Positions 47,002 to 58,927 are shown, numbered from the stretch's first letter. The stretch is DNA of 64,000 bases from Cunninghamia lanceolata (GCA_027924645.1 BSBN01001252.1:1043501-1107500); one strand, 5' to 3'. The notes: a model not told the origin generated them from the letters alone. Numbers and translations are program-made.

Positions 47002-50000
47002 TTAATTGCTATAGGCCGAGAGGCCCATAGACTCCGAACACCATCTGAACTTCTCTGTGCCCACTAGTTCTGTCAATGCATCTGCAACATTCTTCTAAGT
47101 ATCTACCTTCTCCAAATTCACCTTCCCATCCTCTACCATGTCTCGCATGAAGTGAAACTATATATCAATATGCTTTGTTCTGGCATGGAAAGTTGGATTC
47201 TTCGCTAGGCAAATTGCACTCTAACTGTCACAACAAATTGTAATCTATCCTACATCAACACCAATATCTAAACACAATCTCTTAAGCCAAATGGCTTCCT
47301 TGCAAGCACGAGTTGCTGTCATATACTTAGCTTCTATCGTGGACAAAGCAACCATAGGTTGTCGCTTACTCATCCAACTAATTGCACCACCGAACATAGT
47401 GAACACATAGGCACTCGTGGATCTCCTACTGTCAATGTCACCTGCCCAATCAGAATGCACAAATCCATGAATACAAACTAAATACAGAGGTCCTGTAGCA
47501 TTACCATGATAGCATATGGAATAATCGGAAGTACCTCTCAAATATTTGAACACTCGCTTAATTGCATCCCAATGTACCCATCCAGGATTAGCCATAAATC
47601 GACTAAGGACTCCTACTACTTGGGTAATGTCTGGTCTTGTGCAAACCATAGCATACATCAAACTACCAACAACACTAGCATAAGGTACTCTGCTCATGTC
47701 CTCCACCTCACTAGGAGATTTTGGACAATCATTAACAAACAACTTTGTCCCTAATGAAATAGGAACACATAATGGTCTACAATCTGCCATGCTGAACCTA
47801 TCCAACATGGTCTTCACATACTTACTCTGGCTTAACCAAAGTTTTTTGTTAACTCTATCTCTTCTGATTTCCATTCCCAGAATGTACCTAGCTGCCCCAA
47901 GCTTTTTCATCTCAAACTATGCTGACAATTGAGACTTCAAATCAGAAATCATATTCTTACCATTCCCAATCAACAGCATATCATCAACATATAATGCAAT
48001 AATGAGAATGTGATCATTATCAAACTTGTAATACACACAATGATCAGATTTTGATCTCAAAAATCTAATGGACAACACAAAGGCATCAAATTTCATATAC
48101 CACATCTTAGGAGACTGCTTCAAACCATACAAAGTTTTCTTCAACTTGCAAACCAAATTTTCTTTACCTTTCTTTACCTAATGCTCTGGCTGTGACATGT
48201 AAATCTCTTCCTCGAAGTCACCATGAAGGAATGTTGTCTTCACATCCATTTGCTCCACCTCTAAGTCATAAGCAGCTGCAAGAGATAACAAGAACTGAAT
48301 GGATGCCATCTTTGCAATGAGAGAGAAAATTTCACCATAATCAATTCCCTCCACTTGTGAGTACCCTTTTGCAACCAATCTAGCCTTGTACTTTTCAACA
48401 TTGCCATCTGCACCAAATTTCTTCTTGAACACCCATTTGCATCCAATGGGTTTCCATCCTTCAGGCAAAGGCACCAAGTCCCATGTTTTATTCTTCTCTA
48501 AAGAAGCCATCTCATCTTCCATGGCCTCCTTCCAAGAACCTGCATCTTTCATGCCCATAGCCTCTATCACAGTTCTAGGCTCATCAGTGTTAGTAAGTAA
48601 GGCAAAAGCACAATTAGAATCAAGTAATGAATAACCAAACCTATCAGGTTTCTTTCTTGTTCATGTAGACCTCCTTAATGGCTAAGGTTGAGGTTCTGCT
48701 TCTTCTTCTGAGCTTTTAGAGTTGCTAGAGCTCTCCTCATCATCAAGTCTCACAGGGTCTATCGATTTAGTCTTCTCAGGGGTAGAAGGAAATTGAACCA
48801 CATCTTTATTTTCTGTTTGTTCTGGCTGTAGAACAATGGAACAAGGTGTTAGCTCTCTGAAGATAACACTTCTGCTATACAACACTTTTTTAGCCATAGG
48901 ATCCCAAAGCTTATATCCTTTCACATCAACACCATAGCCAATAAAAATACACTTAACAATCTTATTCTCTAATTTAGACCGTTTCTCCCTAGGCACATGT
49001 GCATATGCCTCACAACTAAAAACATGAAGATGTCTAACTGAAGGCTTCTTACCAGACCACACCTCCATAGGTGTCTTACCAACAAGAGCTAATGTAGGAG
49101 ACCTATTTTCTAGGTAGCAAGCAGTGGCTATAGCTTTAGCCCAAAACTTTTGTTCGAGGCTTGCTCCACTAAGCATACTCCTGGCCTTCTCCATCAGTGT
49201 CCTGTTCATCCTCTCTACAACTCCATTTTGCTATGGGGTGTACGGGGTGTATGGAGTTGTTTTATGTCTTTCAATCCCTTGCTCTTTACAGAACTTATCG
49301 AACTCTGCCGAACAAAATTCACCACCGTTATTAGTTCTCAAACACTTAATCTTTTTACTAGTCTGATTTTCAGCAAAAACTTTAAACTCATTAAACTGAT
49401 TAAAGACTTTAGTCTTGCTTCTGATAAAATAAACCTATGTCCTACTGTAATCATCTATGAAAGATACAAAATATACAGATTTGGAAATTGAAACAACATT
49501 AACAGGACCAAACACATCATAATGAATAAGATCCAATACACCAGAAGACTTGTGAGAACTAGAGTAAAACTAAACATGATTTTGCTTTCCATATACACAA
49601 TGTTCACAAAAGTCAAACTCAAGATTACAATCATTTAACCCCTCAATGAGGTTTTTATTTTTCAGGGTTCTAAGACCCTTCTCACCAATGTGGCCATATC
49701 TCAAATGCCATAACATAGTCTTTTCAGTAGGAAGTTTAACTTCCAAAGCATGTGCACTACCATCAGAATGTGTTACAACAGATTTCTTCACTACTCGTTC
49801 AGATGGTGGGGATGAATTGACTGCAGCTCTTTTCTTCGAGTCAAAAGAACTATTGCACTGTGTAGTGCATGCCTCCAGCTAAAATAGAGTACCCCTCCGA
49901 GTACCCTTTGCAAGAACCATAGATCCTCTAGTCATCTTGCATCCATCCTTCGAAAAGACAACCTGCACACCTGCATCATTCAACATACTTACAGAAAGCA

Positions 50001-51056
50001 GGTTCTGGCCAAGCTTGGGATGTGCATAACCCCAATGATCCCCTTCACTCATCCATCAAGGAATCAGATTGAGACTCTTCCATGACCAACAATCTTCAGA
50101 TGAGAATCATCACCCAGGTACACTCTTCCACCATCAAACTCTTCATATTTCGTGAACCAACTTTGATGTGAGGTCATGTGGAATGATGCACTAGAATCAA
50201 TCAACCACACATCATCAGATGCATGAGTGGCCAGGGCTGCGATGAAGGCATCACCATCATCTTGTGACTTGTCAGAATCTGAATCAGGGGCATTCTTCTT
50301 CTTCTTTTTCTTTTCCTCTTTGCATTCCTTTTGGAAATGCCCCATTTTCCCATAGTTCCAACAAAGAGCCTTGGACTTTCTAGGAGATTTGGATCTCCCA
50401 CGGGATTTGGATCTGCCCTTTTCACCTTTCTTTTCCTTCTTCTTCCCTTTCTCTTTGGGTCTTCCACAAACCACAAGAGCATCTTTGGCTGACTCAAATG
50501 TCTTTCTTCACACTTCTTCAGATAATAGTGAAGATACTACATCATCCATCTTGAAGGTGGTGGTAGTGCTTCCGATAGCCATGACAAGATGATCCCATGA
50601 ATCTAGCAAAGAACAAAGTAGGGTCATACATTGATCCTCCTCCATTTTCACACCCACAGATGTCAACTATGCAACAAGCATGTTAAAAGCATTCATATGG
50701 TTTGCAACAAATCCTCCATCTTCCATTTTTAGAGAAAACAACTTCTTTTTCAGAAAGAGCTTGTTCACCAAGGACTTGGCCTGATAAACAGATCCCAGCT
50801 TCTTCCAAAGATCTTTCGCAGTCTTCTCATCATGGACATTCAATAGGATAGGGTCAGCTAGACAGAGTCTTATGAGACCCTTAGCCTTCCGATCTTTGAG
50901 GTCCCAATTAGTTTGTGACATTGTCATAGGTTTTGTTCCATCAACAGTTTCCCATAGGTCACGATCAACAAGTAGATCTTCCATCTTGAGTTTCCACAAC
51001 TCAAAATTTGTGCCATTGAACTTCTCCACCTCTACTCTTCCGGATGTGGTTGCCAT
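47002..51056 (-). pseudogene. Gag-pol polyprotein of Tork-like Copia
   Basis: ATG at 51056 (MATTSGRVEVEKFNG) to TAA at 47002, one frame apart from a single lost base near 50005. Domains: gag; knuckle CWNYGKMGHFQKEC (second Cys is Tyr); protease LIDSSASFHMT (DSG has become DSS); GAG-pre-integrase (WHLRYGHIGEKGL, CEHCVYGKQ). Integrase has the second Asp changed to Asn (TNNGGEF). RT has YVDDM near 47985, and RNase H has HSDWAGD, STIEAKY and SAICLAKNP. Nonsense codons are 12 TAG (for example 50667, 49570, 48682, 48178 and 47245) and 4 TGA (for example 50064), no TAA. Several lost catalytic residues are also G to A changes. Confidence 0.92.
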
Positions 51057-51162
51057 CTCCTTCCTGCAACAAGATACAAAATACTCTGCACATAATCCCA
51101 CTCAACCTAAGATAAGCTAAAAAAAACCCCCTACCCAACAACTAGAACCAAAAATTAGCCAG

Positions 51163-51174
51163 GCTCTGATACCA
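51163..51174 (-). other. Primer binding site, initiator tRNA-Met type
   Basis: On the minus strand TGGTATCAGAGC, two bases inside the right LTR. Confidence 0.92.
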
Positions 51175-51176
51175 AC

Positions 51177-52217
51177 TGAAAGGAAGCTAGGTGTGTGGAA
51201 ATTGCTTCCTACACTAATCTAAAGAGGAGAGAAGAGTGCAAATTTATTTTATCCTTTACAATTACAGAATGTTAACAACAACAATGGAGATATTACAACA
51301 ATACACATACACATACAAATGAGACAGAAGAGAGAGACACAAGATATACGTGGGGAAAACCCTTATCAGGTGAAAAACCCCACACTCTAAAACCTACACA
51401 ATGTATTATCAAAATTGAAATGGTTTACAATACACTTGCAATGCAAGCTCTTAGGAGTCTTCAACACTCGTATCTAGAGATAAACTGGTAGCATAACAGT
51501 ACTTGTCAATCACATAATACATCTCCTCTCCAAAGCACCTGTTTATATAGAAAATATAAGGCAAAAATGGCTCTATCTTGCATCCAACATGGCCTCGTGG
51601 CCCAAAACCCACGTCTATGGACACTTGTCCAACACTGTAGGATGTTCTTGACCCTTGTCAAGTCACCCCATCCCAAAGAAGTCGCCTATTCCCAAGTTGG
51701 GCAATGACAGATGCTCTTACGACTCTTACAACCGTCATAGAATTTGTCATACTGACATATCTTACAGCTATAAGAGAATCTGTCATAAACAGGCTATAAA
51801 TAACATATTCTCTTACATGTTATAACTCTCCTTGGGGCACCCAAAGATGCCTTTTTCAAAGATGCTTCTTGATACATGTCTTCACCTATCATAGAATCTT
51901 CTATTTCTGACTCTTACATGTCATAGAACTATCCTAGGAATCTGTCATGACCGTTTCGGTCAATATTCCCTTACACACTATCCAAGATGCCAACACATGG
52001 CAAAATATTCCTACCACTAAGTGGGATGCCTATCTCCTCATGTGAGGACAAATTTACATGTGGTCATCTTCCATGTAGGATGACACATCACTGTGCCAAC
52101 TCCCACAAGATGACAACATAGAATTTGCTTCCTAATTATACAATAGGCAATGAATAAATAAATACAATGAAAATAATACAAGGAATTACCAAGGTTGAGA
52201 CACCATAATTCCCAACA
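51177..52217 (-). repeat. 5' LTR of Tork-like Copia
   Basis: TGAAAGGAAGC...CCCAACA on plus, adjoining the PBS, hence the 5' LTR of the minus-strand element. The TATA-like box is at 51795-51802. Confidence 0.94.
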
Positions 52218-52222
52218 CTTCC
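52218..52222. repeat. Target-site duplication CTTCC, right copy
   Basis: Identical to 45899-45903. Confidence 0.92.
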
Positions 52223-52312
52223 ACCCTGCAAAGTACCTCTCCCGTTCTGGCGGCCTCTCCTGCTCGCACTCATTTCCAATCCTCTAGTTTGTTATGTTTG
52301 TTACCCACCCAA
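52223..52312 (-). pseudogene. Start of the DUF4283 ORF
   Basis: ATG at 52273 reads MSASRRGRQNGRGTLQGG, then continues across the CTTCC site into 45898 as SSSVLQGEDEDGDVDGDSD. This basic then acidic start is typical of the N-terminus of plant LINE ORF1 proteins. The 5' end of the copy is close to 52312. Confidence 0.65.
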
Positions 52313-53300
52313 CAGATGTTAATTAAATAATTTGTAATTATTTAATTAATATTTTCCTATTTTTCCCCCCATCATTGAAAATCAATTTGCTCTACTATAG
52401 TTTAAAAATTAAATATTGTGACAACTATAGTTCATATGCACTCCCAAAAATTAAATAAATATCCCTATTTATTTAATTCCCTATTTTGTGCACTTTTAAT
52501 TACTTTTAGTAATCATCATTATTTTCCTCCTAATCATGTGCACATGGGTTAATCAAAATTAACTCCCAATTACATTTCCCCATGTTTCTAGAAGTCCACT
52601 TGTCATTTAATGTACATGCATGCATATGACAAGTGGTACTTTGGAAGCATGGAAAAATCTTCCAAAAAGATTACATTTGTCCCATTTTCTTCTCACCCAC
52701 TCAAAGTGTCACTATTCATGGAATTTTAAATTCCATGTGGCACTATTCCTCCACTATTCATCTAATTTTAAAATTTCACTTGTCCTCTCCTCCAAAATTT
52801 AAATTATTCACAAAATCCAAACCATACCTTTTCATAAATGAAGCCTTACATGTCATACACCTACCCAATCCTAGCCATCCATCCATTCAACCATTCGGTT
52901 CCATCTATTGATCTCCCCTTAAATCTTGGAACATGTCCCTCATCCAACCTCCTCATGACACTTGTCCAATTCTCCTTGTTTGAGGATCCTCAAGCAATTT
53001 GAGCCCTTGATCTTTCAAGTCAATTCTAGCCCTCCATCATCACCTCCAAAAATCTATAAATTGAGTCTCTCCCATCCATTTCTAACACGCACTTAGATTG
53101 TAATGAATTTTTGTCACATTGAGCACTCACACATAGCTAGTTTAGCATATAATATAGCATAGCATCATATCATTAGGACAAATCAAAAGAATTGCATATC
53201 GATAGGGTGCAAGAGTAGTTAGTTATATTTCTATTTAGACTTAACTTGAGGTTGCATGAATTAGTAAATTAGATAGGTTAGATAGATCCTAGCTTGTTCT
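52313..53300 (+). repeat. 3' LTR of the Tat-like element, second part
   Basis: AT-rich U3 with TTAATTAAATAATTTG-type words, as in the LTRs at 12-1063, then CT-rich DNA leading to a TATA box at 53055. The end is uncertain because no 5' LTR is in the window; candidates with terminal CA lie between about 53250 and 53325. Small ORFs at 52620-52911 are not convincing. Confidence 0.5.
53055..53060 (+). promoter_or_regulatory. TATA box of the Tat-like LTR
   Basis: CTATAAATTGAG, preceded by CCTCCAAAAAT and followed by CTCTCCCATCC, a common layout for plant Gypsy LTR promoters. Confidence 0.5.
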
Positions 53301-54429
53301 ACATAGTTCACTATTTCTTGTACACAATATGTTATCTCTATTTTTTTTCTTTCATTTCTCTGATGCCACATATAAACTTTATAAAAAATTGTAAATGAAG
53401 AAGGTGAACAAAAAATTAGGCCAAAAAACTCAACAATCATGGTAGTTTCATTATTTTAAGGACACACATATATAGATATCTTAAATATATCTATATAGAA
53501 AAGGCCCAGAAATATGAGTTTGGAGCTATTTTTTAAGAGTTATTTTATTTTACTTTAGAACAATTTTATTTACTATGTAGGTACATGGACACAAATTTTA
53601 AGTTTTAGTAAAGTATTATTTTATTGTATATATTGAGATATATTTTATTTTTGTATGTAACTTTTAATTTTACTTTAGGAAAAGTCATCATTCATTATTT
53701 CCGTAATTGTTTTGTTTTGTTTTTATTTATCTATTTTAAAATTCTGATGTCTTTATATTTTAAAAAATAAATAATAACTTTTCTATTAATAAAAATTAAT
53801 TAGTTTATAATATATATTTGTTTTTTATTGTTGACAAAGTAAAACAAAAAATTATATTTGTTTTGTTTTGATATTTATTTTATATTTATATGTTTTTATG
53901 TAAGAAATAAGTGCATTTAATCAAATAAAAATTAATTAAAATAAATGATTTGGTATTGATTATCTAAAATTATAGAAAATTAAATGTTTAATAAATGTAG
54001 AAACTAAATAAATTAAATACTTATTTTCTCAGCTCTAATTTTGATGTAGAAGGCTTTGTCAAGTGTCATGAATTCATCCATTAAGGTGTTGAACTTTTAT
54101 CCTTTGACTTGTGTATTTCACTATGCATAGTTTAGGATCAAATTTGCAAGTGTGAAATTGATTTGATGCATGAAAGTGATCTTTTAACTAGGTCTAAATG
54201 ATATGGGAGACTGTATTTGAATTTCTCTCACCTTAATATTTGATGTTTAATTATGAGTAAGAACTAGTTGTGTTTACAAACACCTTGAGGAATTTGTTGA
54301 AATGTGAAGGCCCCATTTTACTCCTACTACTAATACTATAACTAACAAATCTTTAATTCACTCACTCTACAACACACTAGCACAGGTGGATGTTAAATGT
54401 ATAGTTATATTCATAGCATATTGCCACTT
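53301..54429. other. AT-rich DNA without gene
   Basis: Long A/T-rich words, a short direct duplication (TAGATATCTTAAATATATCTATATAG, an imperfect palindrome, near 53474-53499) and no supported ORF. Confidence 0.4.
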
Positions 54430-54990
54430 ATAATAGTATATGAATTAATTTCATTTAATCTTATTTCGAGAGTGGGGATCATATTGTAATTTAATCATTT
54501 CAAATTTTCAATTGAAGATAAATGCAAAAAATTGCCACGTTAAACAGATATGCTTCACAAGAAATTTACAAGCTTTACAAATTTCACAATCATATATTCT
54601 CCATAAATCGTTATAGAATTAGCAATAATAATAGGCTAAATATTCAATTAATAAACATTGCCAATTTATATGCAAAGAAATTAATATATTATAGAAATAC
54701 CATGTTTACATATTCTTCATCTTCCTTAACTTTTTAGTAACAGTTGTTTCTAAAAACTGTTATGACAGGCATTGTAGAGTTTATAGTTGCCTTCTGAATC
54801 AACGAATAGCTGTTTCTAAAAATTGTTGAGATAGGTTTTATAGCTTTCATTTTAAAAACTTCTCAATCAACTAATAGTTGTTTCTATAAATTGTTGCGAT
54901 AGGTTTTATAAATTCGGTGCATTTTGCTCATTTATGTGCACTGAAATTCAATGATTTATTCACTTTAGTGTTCTCCATTCTAATCTGCCT
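54430..54990 (+). repeat. Large inverted repeat, left arm
   Basis: From ATATGAATTAATTT to AATGATTTATTCACT it matches, in reverse complement, 55335-56070. The shared order is: ATTGCCAC, ATTTACAAGCT, TTTCACAATCATATATTCTC, GAAATTAATATATT, CTTCCTTAAC, TTTCTAAAAACTGTTATGAC and TTCAATGATTTATTC. The inner part carries three 60-70-bp direct units with GTTTCTAAAAACTGTTRNGA (about 54740-54915). Confidence 0.8.
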
Positions 54991-55025
54991 TTTTTTCAAT
55001 TGGAATTTTGCATTTTTGTTGGAAG

Positions 55026-55136
55026 ATGGGAATCGGAGAGCTATGCAGCAATGCCATTAATCCTATTTTGAAGTGTCTTTTGAAGGTTTTCCCTTTACTT
55101 TTTCATATTTTATTGCTCCTTTTATACAACACCTAA
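55026..55136 (+). CDS. Small ORF in the inverted-repeat spacer
   Basis: A 36-codon ORF starting MGIGELCSNAINPILKCLLK and ending in a leucine-rich hydrophobic run (FHILLLLLYNT), which could be a membrane segment. It lies in the single-copy spacer between the arms, 29-140 bases past the left one. No family recognised, and chance is quite possible. Confidence 0.25.
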   Translation: MGIGELCSNAINPILKCLLKVFPLLFHILLLLLYNT

Positions 55137-55334
55137 ATGCTCGAAATTTCACCCCTTCCTCGTCATTCTCGAAGATGGCGTCTACAAGAACTCTCTCTGT
55201 AATATTTGGCTTCTGTAGAAACACAAGAGGGAAATGCATGATAAAGGTGTGGTATAATATGAAAAAGTAAATGACAAGTCTTCAAAAGACGCTTCAGAAC
55301 AGAACTAATGGCTGAGTCAAGTTTCCTTCATAGC

Positions 55335-56070
55335 TCTGGGATGGATTTTGAGAACACTAGAGCGAATAAATCATTGAATCTCAATACACCAAAATACACT
55401 AAATTTATGATGCAGCAATAAAATCTATAACGCCTGTAGTAACAGTTTTTAGAATAGTTAAGTTTTTAAGATGACAGCTATAAAATCTCCAATGCCTGTC
55501 ATAACAGTTTTTAGAAACAAGAAAAGTTAAGGAAATGGAGAATGTGTAAATGCAGTCAATTTTAAATATCAATGCATTTACAATATATTAATTTCTTGGT
55601 GATGTGTAGTAATTGAATATATAGCTTGATAGGCCTATTATGGGCAGGAATGTTGCCAGATTTGTGAGGTGGTGAGAAGGACTATTCGGTAATTACAATG
55701 AAGCAAGGGAAAGTGATAACTATCAAAATAATCTGTGGGAGCATAGGACTCCACATCTGGTAAGGTCGATGATATGTGGAAAATCTGCAACATAATTGGC
55801 AAGACAATTAATCATAGAGAATATATGATTGTGAAATTTGTAGAGCTTGTAAATATTTGGTGAAACATATCTCTTCAATGTGGCAGTTTTGTTTATGCTG
55901 AAAGTCATTTTTCTTCAAATGAAATGATTAAATTACATCATGCTCTTCAATGGGGCAATTTTGCTCATGCTGAAAGTCATTTTTATTCAAATGAAATGAA
56001 ATGATTAAATTACATTATGATTGTCTCTTTAAAATAAAATTAATTCATATAATATTATAAGTTTCAATAC
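55335..56070 (-). repeat. Large inverted repeat, right arm
   Basis: Reverse complement of 54430-54990 with indels. It is longer because of an extra stretch near 55640-55800 and a local duplication of GCTGAAAGTCATTTTTATTCAAATG (55895-55922 and 55968-55992). Together the arms could fold into a long imperfect hairpin around a spacer of about 345 bp. Confidence 0.78.
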
Positions 56071-57839
56071 CTTATATTATGTTAAATTAGGTGTGTCATA
56101 CACCTTGCAAGTCTTAATATTTGAGAGATTTATTAATTTGTATTTTATACATGCACATATTTTGGGCATCCCACTTGGAGTGGGCACTATGTGTCACTTG
56201 TAGTTTGTATTTTGACAATTTGTATTTATCAGGGCTTAAATTTGACAGTCCACCTTGCCTATCAAGGAATTTTTTTCCTACAGTTTAGTAGGAATTATTG
56301 TCTTGACAATCAATTTTTTTAAATACAAGTCAAATTCCAATTCTTTCTATTTCACTATTACCATTTTTATGTGCAGCAAAAGCTTAGGATAAATAAAATA
56401 TTTTATTAAAAAAACAAATCTAAAGAATTTTTTGATAGTTAGAATGAATATATTCTATTAAAAAACAAATCTAAAAATTTGGAAATTTTTTTCTTAAATA
56501 ATATATAACTGTCAAAAACCCTGTTAGTGTGACAACTTGTAATTTGTGTAAGAGTTGTTATTAGAATGGAAAGAGTTTGAAAGAGGGAGTTATCTTAGAA
56601 ACTTGATAAACATGATTTTAGGAGCAAAAAATGGACTGTCATATTTGGAGTCACTTATGATTTAATAAGTGTAAGTAACTTTCTATTTTTGTGACTAGGT
56701 GTTACATATTTCCTGCCTGTCAAGCAAATTTTTAACAAGGTTATCCATTTAAAGGTGCCCTTAAAATATTATAAGATACCTTAATATAAGTAAAATTATA
56801 TATAAATCAAATATATATATCATCATAATCCTAAATAAATTTTGACAATCTCTCTAAAATCTCTCCTTTACAGTCTTTTTAAAAATTTAATTGTATTTTA
56901 TGACAAAAATGCCTAAATACAGCTATATGGCCATCAAATTTAGGCCTGGGTTTCATTCTCGTGGTTTCTTTGTGAGGAGAGTTTTATCCAGGGTTATGCT
57001 ATTAGTTTTCCTCCAAGAAGTATCTCCATGTTAAGCTTTGAGCATGCAAGTGTATTGTAACATGTATGTTGTTGCAAATTAATATATTGGTTCGATGCTT
57101 TGAACTGTGGGGTTTGGTGAAATTCTCTTCTGTCTATTTTTTTTCTATTCTTCTCCTTTCATGTTACTTAGATTTGTAATACATTATCTTTTTTCTAATG
57201 GTTAATGTTGTGGAAAATCATCTATGGCTGTTTTGACTTTAAAAACATAATAATATGTGCTTGTATCAAATTATTAAATATCTTATTAAGAAAAACATAG
57301 AATACTTGGAAGGTGCATATTGGGTTCGCTTTCCCTTTCACATTCAATATTCACTACTTGATAAAATTGCACCACTCGATGATAAAACTGCGTGTTACAC
57401 ATCCTAGTACTGTGCCTTCCTTTAAGTGAATGCATATGAAAAATCAGCTGTGGAAGACAGCTGCTTGCAAAATACATTATCTACTGCTGCTTCTGACTGC
57501 ACAGTAACTATGTCTTTCTGATAGATATACACCATAAAACCTAATTTCAATTTACTACTATCAAATTTACACAGCCACCCTTATCTGATACACTTTAAGC
57601 TTTGACTTTCTGCCATGGCATGTGTGGGCGTAATCACTGTCTTTAGTTTTTCAAACATTTAAATATTTTTTGTCACCTATTCACGATTATCAACCTACAC
57701 ACTCCTTGCTGTCATTCAATATACCACAGTCAAATCACTAAACACATATAAAAAAATTCAATTTTCTTTAGGCGAACATCCTACTCCAATCTCTTGCCTG
57801 CTCCATTGCCACATGCTGAGGTCCCCACGTTTGGGTATA
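56071..57839. other. AT-rich DNA without gene
   Basis: No supported coding region or repeat border. The minus ORF at 57286-57477 is short and featureless. Confidence 0.4.
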
Positions 57840-58095
57840 CACTATATCAACTAGTAAGAGGTACTTTTTACTAGGGTTTGAAACTCCCTAACTCTATATA
57901 CTCTGATTATTACTTTCAAAAATGGTCCCTTATATCCTCGCATTCAAAGTTAGAACCTCATTTTTGACCATACAAAATGATAAATTCATCAGATAAAGGT
58001 GGCATTTTAAAAATACAGGTAATTATGATAATGCTTGTATGCAACTATTTTGCTAGGTTTCAAACCCCTTTCTCTCTATACTCTAATTACTAGTA
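57840..58095 (+). repeat. Tandem-type repeat, left block
   Basis: TATCAACTAGTAAGAGGTACTTTTTACTAGGGTTTGAAACTCCC and the following 200 bases recur nearly identically at 59745-60005. A second, diverged unit begins at about 58056 with GCTAGGTTTCAAACCCC and is cut short. Confidence 0.8.
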
Positions 58096-58149
58096 TACCT
58101 ATATTTAAAAAAAATATATCTAAAGTAGTAGCATCCGCAGCAAGTCTAA

Positions 58150-58345
58150 TTCTAACTATATTATATATCTTAAGAATTATTATAATTATATAATATAATA
58201 TTAAATATAGGTTAGATAGATTATCATAATATTTTTATATAACTATTATATAATATAATAATATAGTTTAGATATATTATTATTATTATAATATTATATA
58301 ATAATATTATATTATATTATTATATTATTATATTATATTATAGGG
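58150..58345. repeat. AT-rich simple repeat
   Basis: ATAATATTATATTATTATA-type sequence, partly palindromic. Confidence 0.85.
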
Positions 58346-58539
58346 TTATGGTAAGTGTGAGAAAATGTCTTTGTACAAATAACAATTAAAATCAGCAAAG
58401 TTTAGTAACAAAAAATATGTGGAGAAAGTCTTTGGGGAAAAACAACACTAACAAAGAGCACCAAGTATATATTCATTTGTAAAAATAATATTTGAAAAAT
58501 ACAAGATATTCTTTGTATGCCCTATTGTACTATGCTTTG

Positions 58540-58835
58540 GTCTACTTTATTTTTTGTCTGCTCTACTTTGCTTTGTTTTCTCTCCTTTGCTTTACTCTAC
58601 TCTGTTTTGGTGAGTGTGTTTTACTCTTCTTTGCTCTACTATGTTTGCACTGCTTTGCGTTGCTCTACTCTGTTCTATTCATCTTTTTCTGGTCTACTTT
58701 GCTCTACTCTTCTTGCTCTCTTCAATTTGCTCTGCTCTACTCTGTTCTGCTCTGTGGTACTCTATTCCGCTCTACTATGCTCTGTTATACTCTACTGCCC
58801 TGCTCTGGTCCGCTTTGTTCTACTCTGTTGTGTTC
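58540..58835 (+). repeat. CTCTACTTTG/CTCTGCTCTACT repeat
   Basis: An irregular pentamer-based array (CTCTA, CTTTG, CTCTG) of about 300 bp. Because the unit is five bases, all three frames stay open and read as Leu/Ser/Cys/Tyr-rich peptides, which are not genes. Confidence 0.85.
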
Positions 58836-58927
58836 TAATAATATAAGTCTTTCTTCTTCAGCTTTTCTCTTAGCAAGTTATTTTCCTTTTTTCATTTTTT
58901 CATAACGATCATATGTAAATGGTGGAA

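Larger units (their letters stand above)
45904..52217 (-). mobile_element. Complete Tork-like Ty1/Copia retrotransposon
   Basis: The element is 6.3 kb with 1049- and 1041-bp LTRs (TGAAAGGAAGC...), CTTCC target duplications, an initiator tRNA-Met PBS on the minus strand next to the right LTR, and a polypurine tract next to the left one. Domain order is Copia. Gag (KFNGTNFELWKLKMEDLL) and IN/RT wording fit the Tork group. Sixteen nonsense codons and one frameshift disable it. It is nested in the DUF4283 copy, which is nested in the Gypsy LTR. Confidence 0.95.
21880..53300 (+). mobile_element. Tat-like Ty3/Gypsy element, truncated and split by insertions
   Basis: On the plus strand the order is RNase H tail, integrase, conserved post-pol block, AT/CAT-rich spacer, antisense PMD frame, polypurine tract and 3' LTR. 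An extra antisense ORF between pol and the 3' LTR is a known trait of plant Tat-lineage Gypsy elements. Insertions at 22589-29711, 35039-42533 and 44086-52312 account for most of the length; the element's own sequence is about 8 kb. I see no gag, protease, RT or 5' LTR, so the left end is probably lost near 21.4-21.9 kb. The right end is approximate. Confidence 0.6.

Noticed and set aside
57865..57895. Telomere-like AGGGTTT words (also near 13100 and 59770)
   Set aside because: They are single words separated by unrelated sequence, not TTTAGGG arrays.
58492..58905. 137-codon ORF (and overlapping ones) rich in Leu, Ser, Cys and Tyr
   Set aside because: The frames simply translate a five-base repeat (CTCTA/CTCTG/CTTTG); all three plus frames are open for that reason.
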